Source: Nostocoides sp. Soil756
GTDB taxonomy: Bacteria > Actinomycetota > Actinomycetes > Actinomycetales > Dermatophilaceae
DNA length: 50,533 nucleotides
Direction: 5' to 3'
Assembly (NCBI RefSeq): GCF_001428065.1
Contig: NZ_LMSE01000001.1
Location: forward strand, 358-50,890
A model generated the notes under the pieces. The model saw only the letters and a program-made list of their open reading frames with translations, was not told the origin of the DNA and did no database searches. This document shows positions 18,761-26,859 of this stretch, one piece after another. Positions within the stretch are counted from its first letter, which is position 1, and each line of letters opens with the position of its first letter. A program made the translations under genes and the position numbers.

Positions 18761-18819
18761 GTCAGCCTCACCCCGGTTCCGTTCCGGGGTGAGGCTGACA
18801 TTTCGGGGTCACCCCGAAA
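18761..18819. other. Two adjacent perfect hairpins upstream of the YtxH-like gene
   Basis: A 16-bp perfect stem (18761-18776 with 18784-18799, 7-nt loop) is followed after one base by an 8-bp stem TTTCGGGG-TCA-CCCCGAAA (18801-18819). The second hairpin runs into AAAA. They could be a terminator for upstream transcription or a REP-like palindrome. Confidence 0.7.
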
Positions 18820-18870
18820 AGCGGAGGCGCCGAGGGTGGGTATGGTCGAGAACCGACGAAAGGAGCCCTC

Positions 18871-19233
18871 ATGGGCAAGCTTGGCTTCCTGGCCGGCATG
18901 GCCGCTGGATACGTCCTCGGGGCGAAGGCGGGCACCGCGCGCTACGAGCAGATCCGGCGCACCTCCGGGCGGATCTGGCACTCCGACCCGGTGCAGAAGC
19001 AGGTGGCGACCGCGAAGGAGGCCGCGCGCACCAAGGCCGCCCCGGTGGTCGCCGACCTCGTGGCCGACGCCGCGCGGGCCACCGGCGAGAAGCTGCGCCA
19101 GGGCCGCACCATCGCGTCCGAGGCCATCACGCACGACGGAGGGCGCCAGCACTCGGGCCCCGCGGCTCCCGTCGCCGACCCCTGGGCGGCCGCCACCGGG
19201 CCCGGCGCGGCGGACGACGCCCCGGGGCGCTGA
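18871..19233 (+). CDS. YtxH-like small protein
   Basis: A 120-residue protein with a hydrophobic Gly/Ala-rich N-terminus (GFLAGMAAGYVLGAKAG) that can span or insert in the membrane, then RYEQIRRTSGRIWHSDPVQKQ and an amphipathic Ala/Lys/Glu helix, the layout of YtxH-type gas-vesicle/general-stress-like proteins. AAAGGAG lies five bases before the ATG. It stands alone, with hairpins upstream and a strong terminator downstream. Function unknown. Confidence 0.85.
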   Translation: MGKLGFLAGMAAGYVLGAKAGTARYEQIRRTSGRIWHSDPVQKQVATAKEAARTKAAPVVADLVADAARATGEKLRQGRTIASEAITHDGGRQHSGPAAPVADPWAAATGPGAADDAPGR

Positions 19234-19273
19234 ACCCGCCGCGCCCGCAGCGGGGCGCATCACCGCGACACGA

Positions 19274-19312
19274 CACGACGCCCGGCTCCTGCCCCAGGAG
19301 CCGGGCGTCGTG
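19274..19312 (+). terminator. Strong hairpin terminator after the YtxH-like gene
   Basis: A perfect 18-bp stem (19274-19291 with 19295-19312) and a CCC loop, about 40 bases past the stop codon. It isolates the following protease-sigma-CHAT operon from upstream transcription. Confidence 0.85.
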
Positions 19313-19782
19313 ACGTGGGGTGTGGGGCGGGCCGCGGCGATGCCGTGACCCGCCCGCCCACCGGAGCCCCCCGACCACACCGCGGATGCCCCTGCGCATC
19401 CACCGCGACGCCCTCTGACAACGTCCCGACCGGCGTGGCCGGCTCCCCGCCACGGGGATCCGGTGGGTCCGGCCCCGGGCGGAGCGCGAGGCCGGAACGC
19501 CACGGAGGTCCACTCCCGGAGGTTGCCGCCCCTGCGCGGTGCTGTCCGTTCGCGGCCCTTCGTGGGCCCACGCTGACAAGGACGGGCCTGGAGGCGCCCT
19601 GATACATCCCGCGCCCAGAAAGTTCTCGGACGGCGTCGGCGCGGGCCGACCCGTGGTCGGGGCCGACTGCGCCCCGGATGTATCAGCGCGGCGCCGAGCC
19701 ACTCCTGTTCAGCGTCGATGATCATCACTAGTCTGGGTCGCCACGGTCCTCGGCCCCGCGGCCCGGCCCACAGGAGCAGCCC
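19313..19782. other. Promoter region of the S8-sigma-CHAT operon
   Basis: No supported gene in 470 bases. It contains an 11-bp inverted repeat CTGATACATCC (19599-19609) and GGATGTATCAG (19676-19686), separated by 66 bases that include CCGAC-CCGTG-GTCGG. The right arm ends 96 bases before the protease start. ACAGGAGC precedes the ATG at 19783. I could not assign a promoter motif. Confidence 0.55.
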
Positions 19783-21417
19783 ATGGACGCTTCCGGCCCC
19801 ACCCGTCCCCCCAACTTCCCCGTCTTCGCGGTCCCCGCGACGGCGTTCCGGCGTTTCGGGGCGGTGGTCCTCGACCCGGACCGGGCCAGCCTCCTGGGTG
19901 ACGAGGCGCCGCCGCACCCCACGGTGTACCGGGCCGACCGCCTGGTGCTGCCCGGCGTGCCGGCGGCCCCGGGGGACCAGCGCGACGGGGACACGCCCAT
20001 CGCCTCCCTGGAGGCCCTCGGGCGTGAGCTGGGCTTCCGGGTCGACGTGGTCAACCAGCGCTTCGGCGACCTGGCCCGCGAGCTCGGCTACGACGAGCGC
20101 TTCCGCCGCCGAGCCCGCCAGGTGGTCCGGCTGGTGCCGGACCGCAAGCGCAGCGGGCCACCGTTGGATGCCTGGGCCGTCCTCCAGCAGGCCCGCGCCA
20201 CCGAAGCCGTCGACGTGCACCGCTGGAGCCTGAGCCACGTGCTGATGGGCACCGGGTACGGCTCGGGCGTCGGCTACGGGTCCGGCGTCGGCTACGGGTC
20301 GGGCGTGGGCTACGGGTCGGGCGTGGGCTACGGGTCCGGGGTCGGCTACGGCTCGGGCGTCGGCTACGGGTCCGGCGTGGGGTACGGGTCCGGCGTCGGC
20401 TACGGGTCCGGCGTCGGCATCCCGGGCAGCGCCGACAGCCGCACCCCGGTGATGTTCGCGGGCTCGCCGCCGCCGCCCGCCGGCACCCGCAGCCCCGTGC
20501 TCGCGATCCTCGACACCGGTCTCGGCCGGCACCCCTGGTTCCCCGACGGCGACCCGCTCGTCGACCGCGACCCCCGCGTGGGCGGCGTCCCCATCGGGCT
20601 GCGCTTCGACCCCGAGGACGACCCCGAGCTCACCGGGGTGACCCTCGACCGCCTCAACGGCTTCCTCGACCCGCTGGCCGGCCACGGCACCTTCATCACC
20701 GGCGTCGTCCGCCAGCACTGCGCCGACGCCCGCATCGTCGTCGTCCCGGTGATGTACGGCGACGGCGCGGCCGACGAGGGCGACCTCATCGACGCCCTCC
20801 AGCACCTGCTCCTGTGGCACTGGCGCCGGCTCGACGGCCGCGACGAGGGCGACCCGCTCGACATCGTCAGCCTCTCGCTCGGCTACTACCACGAGACCCC
20901 TGGAGCGGTCGACGACGAGGCCGGGATGTTCGCCGCCATCCGCGCCCTCCAGGAGTGGGGCGTCTCGGTCGTGGCCGCGGCCGGCAACGGCGCGACGACC
21001 ATGGAGTTCTGGCCGGCCGCCCTGGCCCGCTCGACCCCGAAGGGCGGGGTACCGCTCACCAGCGTGGGGGCCTGGAACCCCACCGAGCGCACGGTGGCCC
21101 TGTTCTCCAACACCGGCGACTGGGTCAGCACCTACCGCTGCGGCGTGGCCGTCGTCAGCACCATGCCGACCACCTTCGACGGCTCGCGCCGGGGCTCGGT
21201 CGAGGTGCCGGCGGGGGCGGTGCCCGAACGCGGCACCCCCGACCCCGACGACTTCTCGTGCGGGTTCGGAGTGTGGAACGGCTCGTCGTTCTCGGCGCCA
21301 GCCTGCGCCGGGCACGTCGCGCACCTGTTGTCCACCCGGGAGAGCACCCTCGACACCGGGCGACGCAGCGGGCTCGTCAGCGACGCCGTCGCCGCCGCCC
21401 TGAAGGAGAAGCCGTGA
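19783..21417 (+). CDS. Subtilisin-like (S8) serine protease with GYGSGV repeats
   Basis: A 544-residue S8 protease without a signal peptide or membrane helix, hence probably cytosolic. The first 155 residues form an unassigned N-terminal domain. Residues 158-211 are nine GYGSGV repeats, then a Pro-rich linker. The catalytic domain has Asp244 (AILDTGLGRHPWF), His301 (LAGHGTFITGVV) and Ser502 (GVWNGSSFSAPACAGHVA), so the triad is complete, with an oxyanion Asn in VVAAAGNGATTME. The repeat region may act as a flexible hinge or an auto-cleavage substrate. Its stop overlaps the start of the sigma-factor gene (TGATG). It is the first gene of the four-gene operon. Confidence 0.92.
   Translation: MDASGPTRPPNFPVFAVPATAFRRFGAVVLDPDRASLLGDEAPPHPTVYRADRLVLPGVPAAPGDQRDGDTPIASLEALGRELGFRVDVVNQRFGDLARELGYDERFRRRARQVVRLVPDRKRSGPPLDAWAVLQQARATEAVDVHRWSLSHVLMGTGYGSGVGYGSGVGYGSGVGYGSGVGYGSGVGYGSGVGYGSGVGYGSGVGYGSGVGIPGSADSRTPVMFAGSPPPPAGTRSPVLAILDTGLGRHPWFPDGDPLVDRDPRVGGVPIGLRFDPEDDPELTGVTLDRLNGFLDPLAGHGTFITGVVRQHCADARIVVVPVMYGDGAADEGDLIDALQHLLLWHWRRLDGRDEGDPLDIVSLSLGYYHETPGAVDDEAGMFAAIRALQEWGVSVVAAAGNGATTMEFWPAALARSTPKGGVPLTSVGAWNPTERTVALFSNTGDWVSTYRCGVAVVSTMPTTFDGSRRGSVEVPAGAVPERGTPDPDDFSCGFGVWNGSSFSAPACAGHVAHLLSTRESTLDTGRRSGLVSDAVAAALKEKP
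20254..20415 (+). repeat. Nine tandem 18-bp repeats encoding GYGSGV
   Basis: Nine in-frame 18-bp units encode GYGSGV with only synonymous variation (GGC/GGG, TCG/TCC, GTC/GTG). The near identity suggests copy-number change by slippage. Confidence 0.95.
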
Positions 21418-22013
21418 TGCACACCGGCGCCGGCCCCGACAGCCTCGCGATGCAGGCGGCCGACGCCTTCCGCGCCTTCCGCGACGGCGACCCTTCCGGG
21501 ATGTCGACCCTGGTCGACGTCGTGACGCCGCTGCTCTGGTCGGTCGCGCGCCAGCAGGGGGCGGGCCGGCTCTCCGCCGAGGACGTCGTCCAGAACACCT
21601 GGCTCAAGCTCGTCGAGCACGCGCCGACGATCGCCGACCCGCAGTCGGTGCTGAAGTGGCTCATCGTCACGACCAAGCGGGGCGCATGGGCCGTCGGGTC
21701 GCACGCCCACCGCGAGGCGCCCGGCACGTACGACGACGTCCGCGAGGTCGAGACCGGCGAGCGCGCAGCCTCCCCCGAAGCGGCCGTGCTGGCCGCCGAG
21801 GACGGCTCGGTGGTGTGGGACCACGTGGCCGAGCTTCCCGAGCGCTGCCGCACCCTGCTCCGCACCATCGCCTTCGCCGAACGCCCCGACTACGCGCAGA
21901 TCGCCGAGGCGCTCGGGATGCCGGTCGGCTCGATCGGCCCGACCCGAGGCCGTTGCCTCGCCAAGCTCCGTGCCGCCCTGGTGGCCGACCCCCGATGGGA
22001 GATGTCGTCATGA
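21417..22013 (+). CDS. Sigma-70-family (ECF-like) RNA polymerase sigma factor
   Basis: A 198-residue factor. Region 2 lies about residues 15-85 (LVDVVTPLLWSVARQQGAG, LSAEDVVQNTWLKLVEH, VLKWLIVTTKRGAW) and region 4 at the C-terminus (LPERCRTLLRTIAFAERPDYAQIAEALGMPVGSIGPTRGRCLAKL). Sigma-3 is absent, as in extracytoplasmic-function sigma factors. The start overlaps the protease stop by one base and its stop overlaps the next start (ATGA), so all are translationally coupled. No zinc-binding anti-sigma gene is present; the following small protein or the CHAT protein may control it (inference). Confidence 0.92.
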   Translation: MHTGAGPDSLAMQAADAFRAFRDGDPSGMSTLVDVVTPLLWSVARQQGAGRLSAEDVVQNTWLKLVEHAPTIADPQSVLKWLIVTTKRGAWAVGSHAHREAPGTYDDVREVETGERAASPEAAVLAAEDGSVVWDHVAELPERCRTLLRTIAFAERPDYAQIAEALGMPVGSIGPTRGRCLAKLRAALVADPRWEMSS

Positions 22014-22507
22014 CCCCGACTCCAGAGCACGAGCACCTGCTCTCCGTGGCCCCGCTCGACGAGGTCGACGACCTCGTCCTGGCCGAGCTGCGCGACCTGT
22101 ACGCCCACCACGACCCGATGCCGGGCGACCTGCTGGACCGCATCAAGTTCTCGATGAGCGTCGCCTCGCTCGAGGCCGAGGTGGCCGAGATCGTCTCGAG
22201 CGCATCGCTGGCCACCGTCCGCGGCACCGAGTACGACCGGGTCGAGGCGGTGACGTTCGCCCACGACGGACTCAGCGTCATGGTGAGCACCGAGCCCTCG
22301 GGTTCCGGGCGCGCTGACGTGCTGGGATGGTCGAGCGAGGGGCTGATCGAGGTCGAGCTCCGCGAGCGCGGCCGCACCCGCACCACCACCACCGACGACG
22401 AGGGGCGCTTCACCTTCCTCGGCGTGGAGCGCGGGCTGGTCAGCTTCGTCCTGCGGCGCACCGACGCCGACGCACCCCCCATCATCACCCCCGCCATCGA
22501 GCTCTGA
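22010..22507 (+). CDS. Small protein with a carboxypeptidase-regulatory-like C-terminus
   Basis: 165 residues, no membrane segment. The N-terminal half is helical (VDDLVLAELRDLYAHHDPMPGDLLDRIKF... begins this region). The C-terminal 60 residues look like a beta-sandwich of the carboxypeptidase regulatory/transthyretin-like type (GLIEVELRERGRT, then TDDEGRFTFLGVERG). The N-terminal segment resembles the short helical partner that often follows sigma factors, so a sigma-binding, anti-sigma-like role is possible but unproven. It overlaps the sigma stop (ATGA) and its own stop lies inside the ribosome site of the CHAT gene. Confidence 0.85.
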   Translation: MTPTPEHEHLLSVAPLDEVDDLVLAELRDLYAHHDPMPGDLLDRIKFSMSVASLEAEVAEIVSSASLATVRGTEYDRVEAVTFAHDGLSVMVSTEPSGSGRADVLGWSSEGLIEVELRERGRTRTTTTDDEGRFTFLGVERGLVSFVLRRTDADAPPIITPAIEL

Positions 22508-22520
22508 GGAGGTACCCATC
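22506..22520 (+). promoter_or_regulatory. Shine-Dalgarno and ATC start of the CHAT gene
   Basis: GAGGAGG (22506-22512) overlaps the upstream TGA and lies five bases before ATC at 22518. The frame is open and protein-like from this ATC, while the first ordinary start, GTG 22581, has no ribosome site. ATC initiation is rare, but it best fits the spacing and coding sense. Confidence 0.65.
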
Positions 22521-25073
22521 GAGGCCCAGCCGCTCCGCGCGGCGGAACGGCTCCTCGCGCAGGCCCGGCACGCCAACGAGGTGGGGCGGTTCGACGCGGC
22601 CGCGACCGCGGCACAGGAGGCGCTCCGCGCGCTCGACGGGCTCGACGACGCCGAGGCGCGTCGGCTGCGGGTGCGCATCGACATCACCCGGGCGTGGTCC
22701 GAGCTCGAGGTGGACGGGCTCGGACGGGCCCTGCGCACCCTGCACCGGGCCCGGCGCGAGGCACGGCGGGCGCGCAGCCCGTTCCTGGAGGCGCTCAGCC
22801 ACGTCCAGGAGGGGGTGGTGCACGTGCGGGTCGGCGACTGGGCGGCCGCTCTGGCTGCCCTCGACGCGGTACCCGACGACGCCCCCCTCGACCCGTCCCA
22901 GCGGTGCGCCCTGTTCATCAACCGGGGCCTGGCCCACGTGGGCCGGGCCGACATCCCGGAGGCGACCGCCGCGCTCGAGACGGCTCGCGACATCGCCGCC
23001 GAGCACGGCCTGGTCGACCAGGAGTTCAAGGCCCGGCACAACCTGGCGTGCCTGGCCTTCGTCGACGGCGACCTGCCCAAGGCGCTGGGCCGGATGCGGG
23101 AGGCGGACCGGATGGAGGCCACGGTCTCGCGCGACCGGGCCCGCCTCGACCACGCCGAGGTGCTGCTCGAGGCCGGCCTGGTCGACGACGCCCGCAGCGC
23201 CCTGACCGATGCGCTGGTGCACGCGCAGGCCGACCGGCATCGCCTCGAGGTCGGCGAGATCAGCCTGCGTCTGGCCCGGTGCGACCTCCTGGCCGGCGAC
23301 CTCGGGAGCGCCCGGGCCCACGCGCTCACCGCCCAGGCCGTGCTGCGCAGCCGGCAGGCCGCCGAGCTGGTGCGCGAGGCGGCGATGGTCCGGATGACCA
23401 TCGACGTCGTCGAGGGCACCCGGGTCGAGGCCGTGGTGGCCGACCTGACGCGGCGCAACGTGAGGGTGACCGACGACTCCCCGGCCGGCCGGGCGGCGGT
23501 GCGGCTCGAGGCCGAGGCCCGCCTGGCCCTGGGTGACCCCGACGCCGCCGAGGCCCGCCTGGCCGTCGTGGGCGCGGGGCGCGACTCACTGGCGGCGACC
23601 CTGCACGAGAGCCTCGTCCGGGCGCGCATCGCCCTGGCCCGAGGGCTCCCCGAGGAGGCCGAGCGGCACTTCGTCGAGGGCAACCGCATCCTGGCCGCCC
23701 ACCAGTTCCTCTCCTCCAGCCTCGACGTCCGAGCGGCCATGGCGCTGCACGGCCGACGGCTCTCGTCGTCCGACGTCGAGCGGGCCCTGGCCGGCGGCGA
23801 TGCCGCCGACGTCGTCCGCACCGTGGAGCGCTGGCGGGCCGTGTCGCACCGCATCAACCCGGTGACCACGTCCTCGGACCCCGAGCTCACGGCCCTGACC
23901 CGCGAGCTGCGGCGGCTGCGGCGGCTGCTCGGCGACAGCGACGGGGCCGCGGCTGAGGCCCTGGCGGCCCAGGTCGCCGCCCTCGAGCCGCAGATCGCCG
24001 ACCGGGAGTGGAGCCTGGCGGCCGAGGGGTCGGCGGACGGGGCCGCCGCCCCCCTCCGCGCCGACGAGCTGCGGGCCGCCGCCGCGGCGGCCGGCGCGCG
24101 GCTGGTCGGCCTGTTCGAGTCGCGGGGGACCGTCCACGCCGCGGTCGTCACGGGCGACTCGCTGGCCGTGCACCCCTTGGGGCCCGTCGCCGACCTCGTC
24201 GCGCTGGTGCTCAGGCTGCGCCGCGACCTGCGGGCCCGCGCCGTGCTCGCTCCCAGCTCACCGATGACGGCCGCGCTGGCGCGCGCCACCGCGTCGTCGG
24301 TGCGGGCCTTGGACGCCGCGTTCGAGGGTCTCTGGGGCGGCGACGGGCGGGTGGTCGTGGTGCCGTCGGGATCGCTGGCGGCCGTCCCCTGGAGCCTGCT
24401 GCCCTCGCTGCGCGGGCGGCCGGTCACCGTCGCGCCCAGCCTGACCCGCTGGGTCCGTGGTCCCGCGCGTCGCAGCGTCCCGGCCACCGAGGTCGCGGGC
24501 GCCCTCTACGGGCCCGGGCTGGTGCGGACCGGGCCCGAGGTGCGCGCGGTCCTGGCCGCCTGGCACGGCGGGGACCCGGGCGACCGGCCCGACCCGGGGC
24601 CGGCCTCGAGCCACGACGTCGTCGACGCCCTCGGTCGGGCCCGGGTGGTGCACCTGGCCGCGCACGGCACCCACGAGGCGCAGAGCCCGCTGTTCTCGTC
24701 GGTGCGGATGGCCGACGGGCCGCTGTTCGCTCACGAGCTGCCGCGGCCGGTGGCGGCCGAGCACGTCACGCTGGCGGCCTGCGACGTGGGGCAGTTCTCG
24801 ACCCGCGCCGGCGACGAGCCGCTGGGGCTGTCGATCGCCCTGCTCTCGCTGGGGGCCTGCGCGGTCCTGGCGGCCGTCGCCCCGGTGGCCGACGACGCGG
24901 CGCACGACGCAATGGTGGCCTACCACCGCGCGCTCGCCCGGGGCGCCGACGCGGCCCAGGCATGGGCCGGGGTGGTCGAGCACCAGCCGGACGCGGGCGT
25001 GTTCTGCCTCTACGGGTCCGACTGGGCGGCAACGCATCCCGTGGGGGACGGTGCGGTGGTCGGCCTCAGATGA
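22518..25073 (+). CDS. TPR-CHAT domain protein (caspase-like peptidase)
   Basis: About 851 residues from ATC 22518 (830 from GTG 22581). Residues 1 to about 450 are Ala/Leu/Arg-rich helical repeats of TPR type ([25 protein letters not shown], repeated [20 protein letters not shown] units). The C-terminal CHAT domain (about 520-851) belongs to the caspase clan. The catalytic His is His716 in [16 protein letters not shown] and the catalytic Cys is Cys755 in [16 protein letters not shown]; both are intact. CHAT proteases are activated by partners binding their repeats and cut specific substrates; candidate substrates here are the S8 protease, the sigma factor or the small protein (inference). 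It converges with cysE, overlapping by 8 bases. Confidence 0.9.
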   Translation: MEAQPLRAAERLLAQARHANEVGRFDAAATAAQEALRALDGLDDAEARRLRVRIDITRAWSELEVDGLGRALRTLHRARREARRARSPFLEALSHVQEGVVHVRVGDWAAALAALDAVPDDAPLDPSQRCALFINRGLAHVGRADIPEATAALETARDIAAEHGLVDQEFKARHNLACLAFVDGDLPKALGRMREADRMEATVSRDRARLDHAEVLLEAGLVDDARSALTDALVHAQADRHRLEVGEISLRLARCDLLAGDLGSARAHALTAQAVLRSRQAAELVREAAMVRMTIDVVEGTRVEAVVADLTRRNVRVTDDSPAGRAAVRLEAEARLALGDPDAAEARLAVVGAGRDSLAATLHESLVRARIALARGLPEEAERHFVEGNRILAAHQFLSSSLDVRAAMALHGRRLSSSDVERALAGGDAADVVRTVERWRAVSHRINPVTTSSDPELTALTRELRRLRRLLGDSDGAAAEALAAQVAALEPQIADREWSLAAEGSADGAAAPLRADELRAAAAAAGARLVGLFESRGTVHAAVVTGDSLAVHPLGPVADLVALVLRLRRDLRARAVLAPSSPMTAALARATASSVRALDAAFEGLWGGDGRVVVVPSGSLAAVPWSLLPSLRGRPVTVAPSLTRWVRGPARRSVPATEVAGALYGPGLVRTGPEVRAVLAAWHGGDPGDRPDPGPASSHDVVDALGRARVVHLAAHGTHEAQSPLFSSVRMADGPLFAHELPRPVAAEHVTLAACDVGQFSTRAGDEPLGLSIALLSLGACAVLAAVAPVADDAAHDAMVAYHRALARGADAAQAWAGVVEHQPDAGVFCLYGSDWAATHPVGDGAVVGLR

Positions 25074-25662
25074 AGATCGCCGGTTCCGCGAACAGCGCGT
25101 CGTACGGGTCCTCGTGGGGCTGATGGGGGAAGCGGACCTGGGCCGGGACGCCGGTGGCGACGGCACCGGCCGGGACGTCCTTCACGACCACGGAGTTGGC
25201 GCCGATCTGGACGTCGTCGCCGACCTCGATGTCGCCGAGCACCCGCGCGCCGGTACCGATGGTGACGCGGTCGCCCAGGGTCGGGTGCCGCTTGATGCCG
25301 CGCTGCAGGGACCGGCCCCCCAGCGTGACGCCGTGGTACAGCATCACGTCGTCGCCCACGACGGCGGTGGCGCCGATGACGACGCCCATCCCGTGGTCGA
25401 TGAAGAACCGTTGCCCGATCCGCGCACCGGGGTGGATCTCCACGCCGGTGGCGGCGCGGGTCACCGTCGAGAGCAGGCGCGCGGCGGGCTTCCACCGCGG
25501 GCCGCGCTCCCACATCCGGTGGGCGAGCCGGTACGACCAGATCGCGTGCAGGCCGGGGGAGTTCAGGGCGAGGTCGGTACGCGAGTGGGCCGCGGGGTCA
25601 CGGCGCATCGCGGCGTCGAGGTCTGCGCGGACCGCCGCCCGGGCCTGTCGGAGGAACGGCAT
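25066..25662 (-). CDS. cysE: Serine O-acetyltransferase (EpsC type)
   Basis: A 198-residue enzyme that transfers acetyl from acetyl-CoA to serine, giving O-acetylserine for cysteine synthesis. It has a short helical N-terminus, then left-handed beta-helix hexapeptide repeats ([25 protein letters not shown], broken into [19 protein letters not shown]). The catalytic His and Asp are in FIDHGMG and the acetyl-CoA His region in LYHGVTLGG. This short form matches the Gram-positive EpsC-type SATs. The ATG is 2 bases after the cysK stop, so the two form a coupled operon. Confidence 0.94.
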   Translation of the reverse strand: MPFLRQARAAVRADLDAAMRRDPAAHSRTDLALNSPGLHAIWSYRLAHRMWERGPRWKPAARLLSTVTRAATGVEIHPGARIGQRFFIDHGMGVVIGATAVVGDDVMLYHGVTLGGRSLQRGIKRHPTLGDRVTIGTGARVLGDIEVGDDVQIGANSVVVKDVPAGAVATGVPAQVRFPHQPHEDPYDALFAEPAIFI

Positions 25663-25664
25663 GG

Positions 25665-26594
25665 TCAGTCGACGAGACCCTCGAAGAGGATGGTCGACAG
25701 GTAGCGCTCGCCGAAGCTGGGGATGATCACGACGATCGTCTTGCCGGCGCTCTCGGGGCGCTGGGCCACCTGGTTGGCGGCGGCCAGGGCCGCCCCGGAC
25801 GAGATGCCGACGAGCAGCCCCTCCTGGGTCGCGGCCTTGCGGGCCCACTCGACCGAGGTGGCGGCGTCGACATCGATGACCTCGTCGTAGATCTCGGTGT
25901 TGAGGACCTCGGGCACGAAGTTCGCACCGAGCCCCTGGATCTTGTGCGGGCCCGGCTGGCCGCCGTTGAGGATGGCCGACTCCGCGGGCTCGACGGCGAT
26001 GATCTGCACGCCGGGCTTGCGGGCCTTGAGGACCTCGCCGACCCCGGTGATGGTGCCGCCGGTGCCGATGCCGGCCACGACCACGTCGACCTGGCCGTCG
26101 GTGTCGTTCCAGATCTCCTCCGCAGTGGTCCGGCGGTGGATCTCGGGGTTCGCGACGTTGGCGAACTGGCGGGCCAGGACCGCGCCCTCGCGCTGGGCGG
26201 CGATCTCCTCGGCCTGGGCGACGGCGCCCTTGATGCCCAGCGCGGGGTCGGTGAGGACCAGCTCGGCGCCGTACCCGCGCAGCAGGGCGCGGCGCTCCTT
26301 GCTCATCGACTCGGGCATGGCCAGGACGACGTGGTAGCCACGCGCCGCACCGACCATCGCGAGCGCGATGCCGGTGTTGCCCGAGGTGGCCTCGACGATG
26401 GTGCCGCCCGGCGTGAGCTCGCCGGAGGCCTCCGCCGCGTCGATGATGGCGACACCGATGCGGTCCTTGACGGACGAGGCCGGGTTGTAGAACTCCAGCT
26501 TCGCCGCCACGGTCGCGTCGCCCTCGATGATCCGGTTGAGCCGGACCAGCGGAGTGTTGCCGACGGCCTGGGTCACGTCGTCGAGGATGGGCAT
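25665..26594 (-). CDS. cysK: Cysteine synthase A (O-acetylserine sulfhydrylase)
   Basis: A 309-residue PLP-dependent enzyme making cysteine from O-acetylserine and sulfide. The PLP lysine lies in [11 protein letters not shown], the phosphate loop in [13 protein letters not shown], and the substrate loop in [12 protein letters not shown]. Its C-terminus can bind the serine acetyltransferase that follows. GAAAGG lies eight bases before ATG 26594. Consumes sulfide, but it is 11 kb from the sulfide-detoxification locus and has its own promoter region facing the Fe-S protein gene (26595-26859). Confidence 0.95.
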   Translation of the reverse strand: MPILDDVTQAVGNTPLVRLNRIIEGDATVAAKLEFYNPASSVKDRIGVAIIDAAEASGELTPGGTIVEATSGNTGIALAMVGAARGYHVVLAMPESMSKERRALLRGYGAELVLTDPALGIKGAVAQAEEIAAQREGAVLARQFANVANPEIHRRTTAEEIWNDTDGQVDVVVAGIGTGGTITGVGEVLKARKPGVQIIAVEPAESAILNGGQPGPHKIQGLGANFVPEVLNTEIYDEVIDVDAATSVEWARKAATQEGLLVGISSGAALAAANQVAQRPESAGKTIVVIIPSFGERYLSTILFEGLVD

Positions 26595-26859
26595 CGGGTC
26601 GCCTTTCGGTCGGAAGCGCCGGCGCCCGGAGGGGCGGCGGCGCGAGGTGACGGTGCAGCTCTTCGAGCCAACCACCCGCTCCTTATGCGTATTCCAACAG
26701 AGGGTTATCCCTCGCCACAACGGCCGCGCCGCCCGCATCGCGGACACCGGTCGAGGTCGGCGGAGACGGGCAGCGCCGGCGTCGGACCCGCCGGTGCGAG
26801 GCGTTGACGCCCGTCACAGCCAGGTGAGCGCCCGCTTACCGAGCAGTAGGCTGCACGCC

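Noticed and set aside
20254-20415. CRISPR-like array
   Set aside because: Units are contiguous 18-bp in-frame codons encoding GYGSGV with no spacers; it is a coding tandem repeat.
18709-21324. A 871-codon minus-strand open frame
   Set aside because: Runs antisense to the YtxH-like gene and the S8 protease and includes simple repeats from the GYGSGV tract; no motifs.
21890-24487. An 865-codon minus-strand open frame of Arg/Ser/Ala
   Set aside because: Antisense shadow of the CHAT gene.
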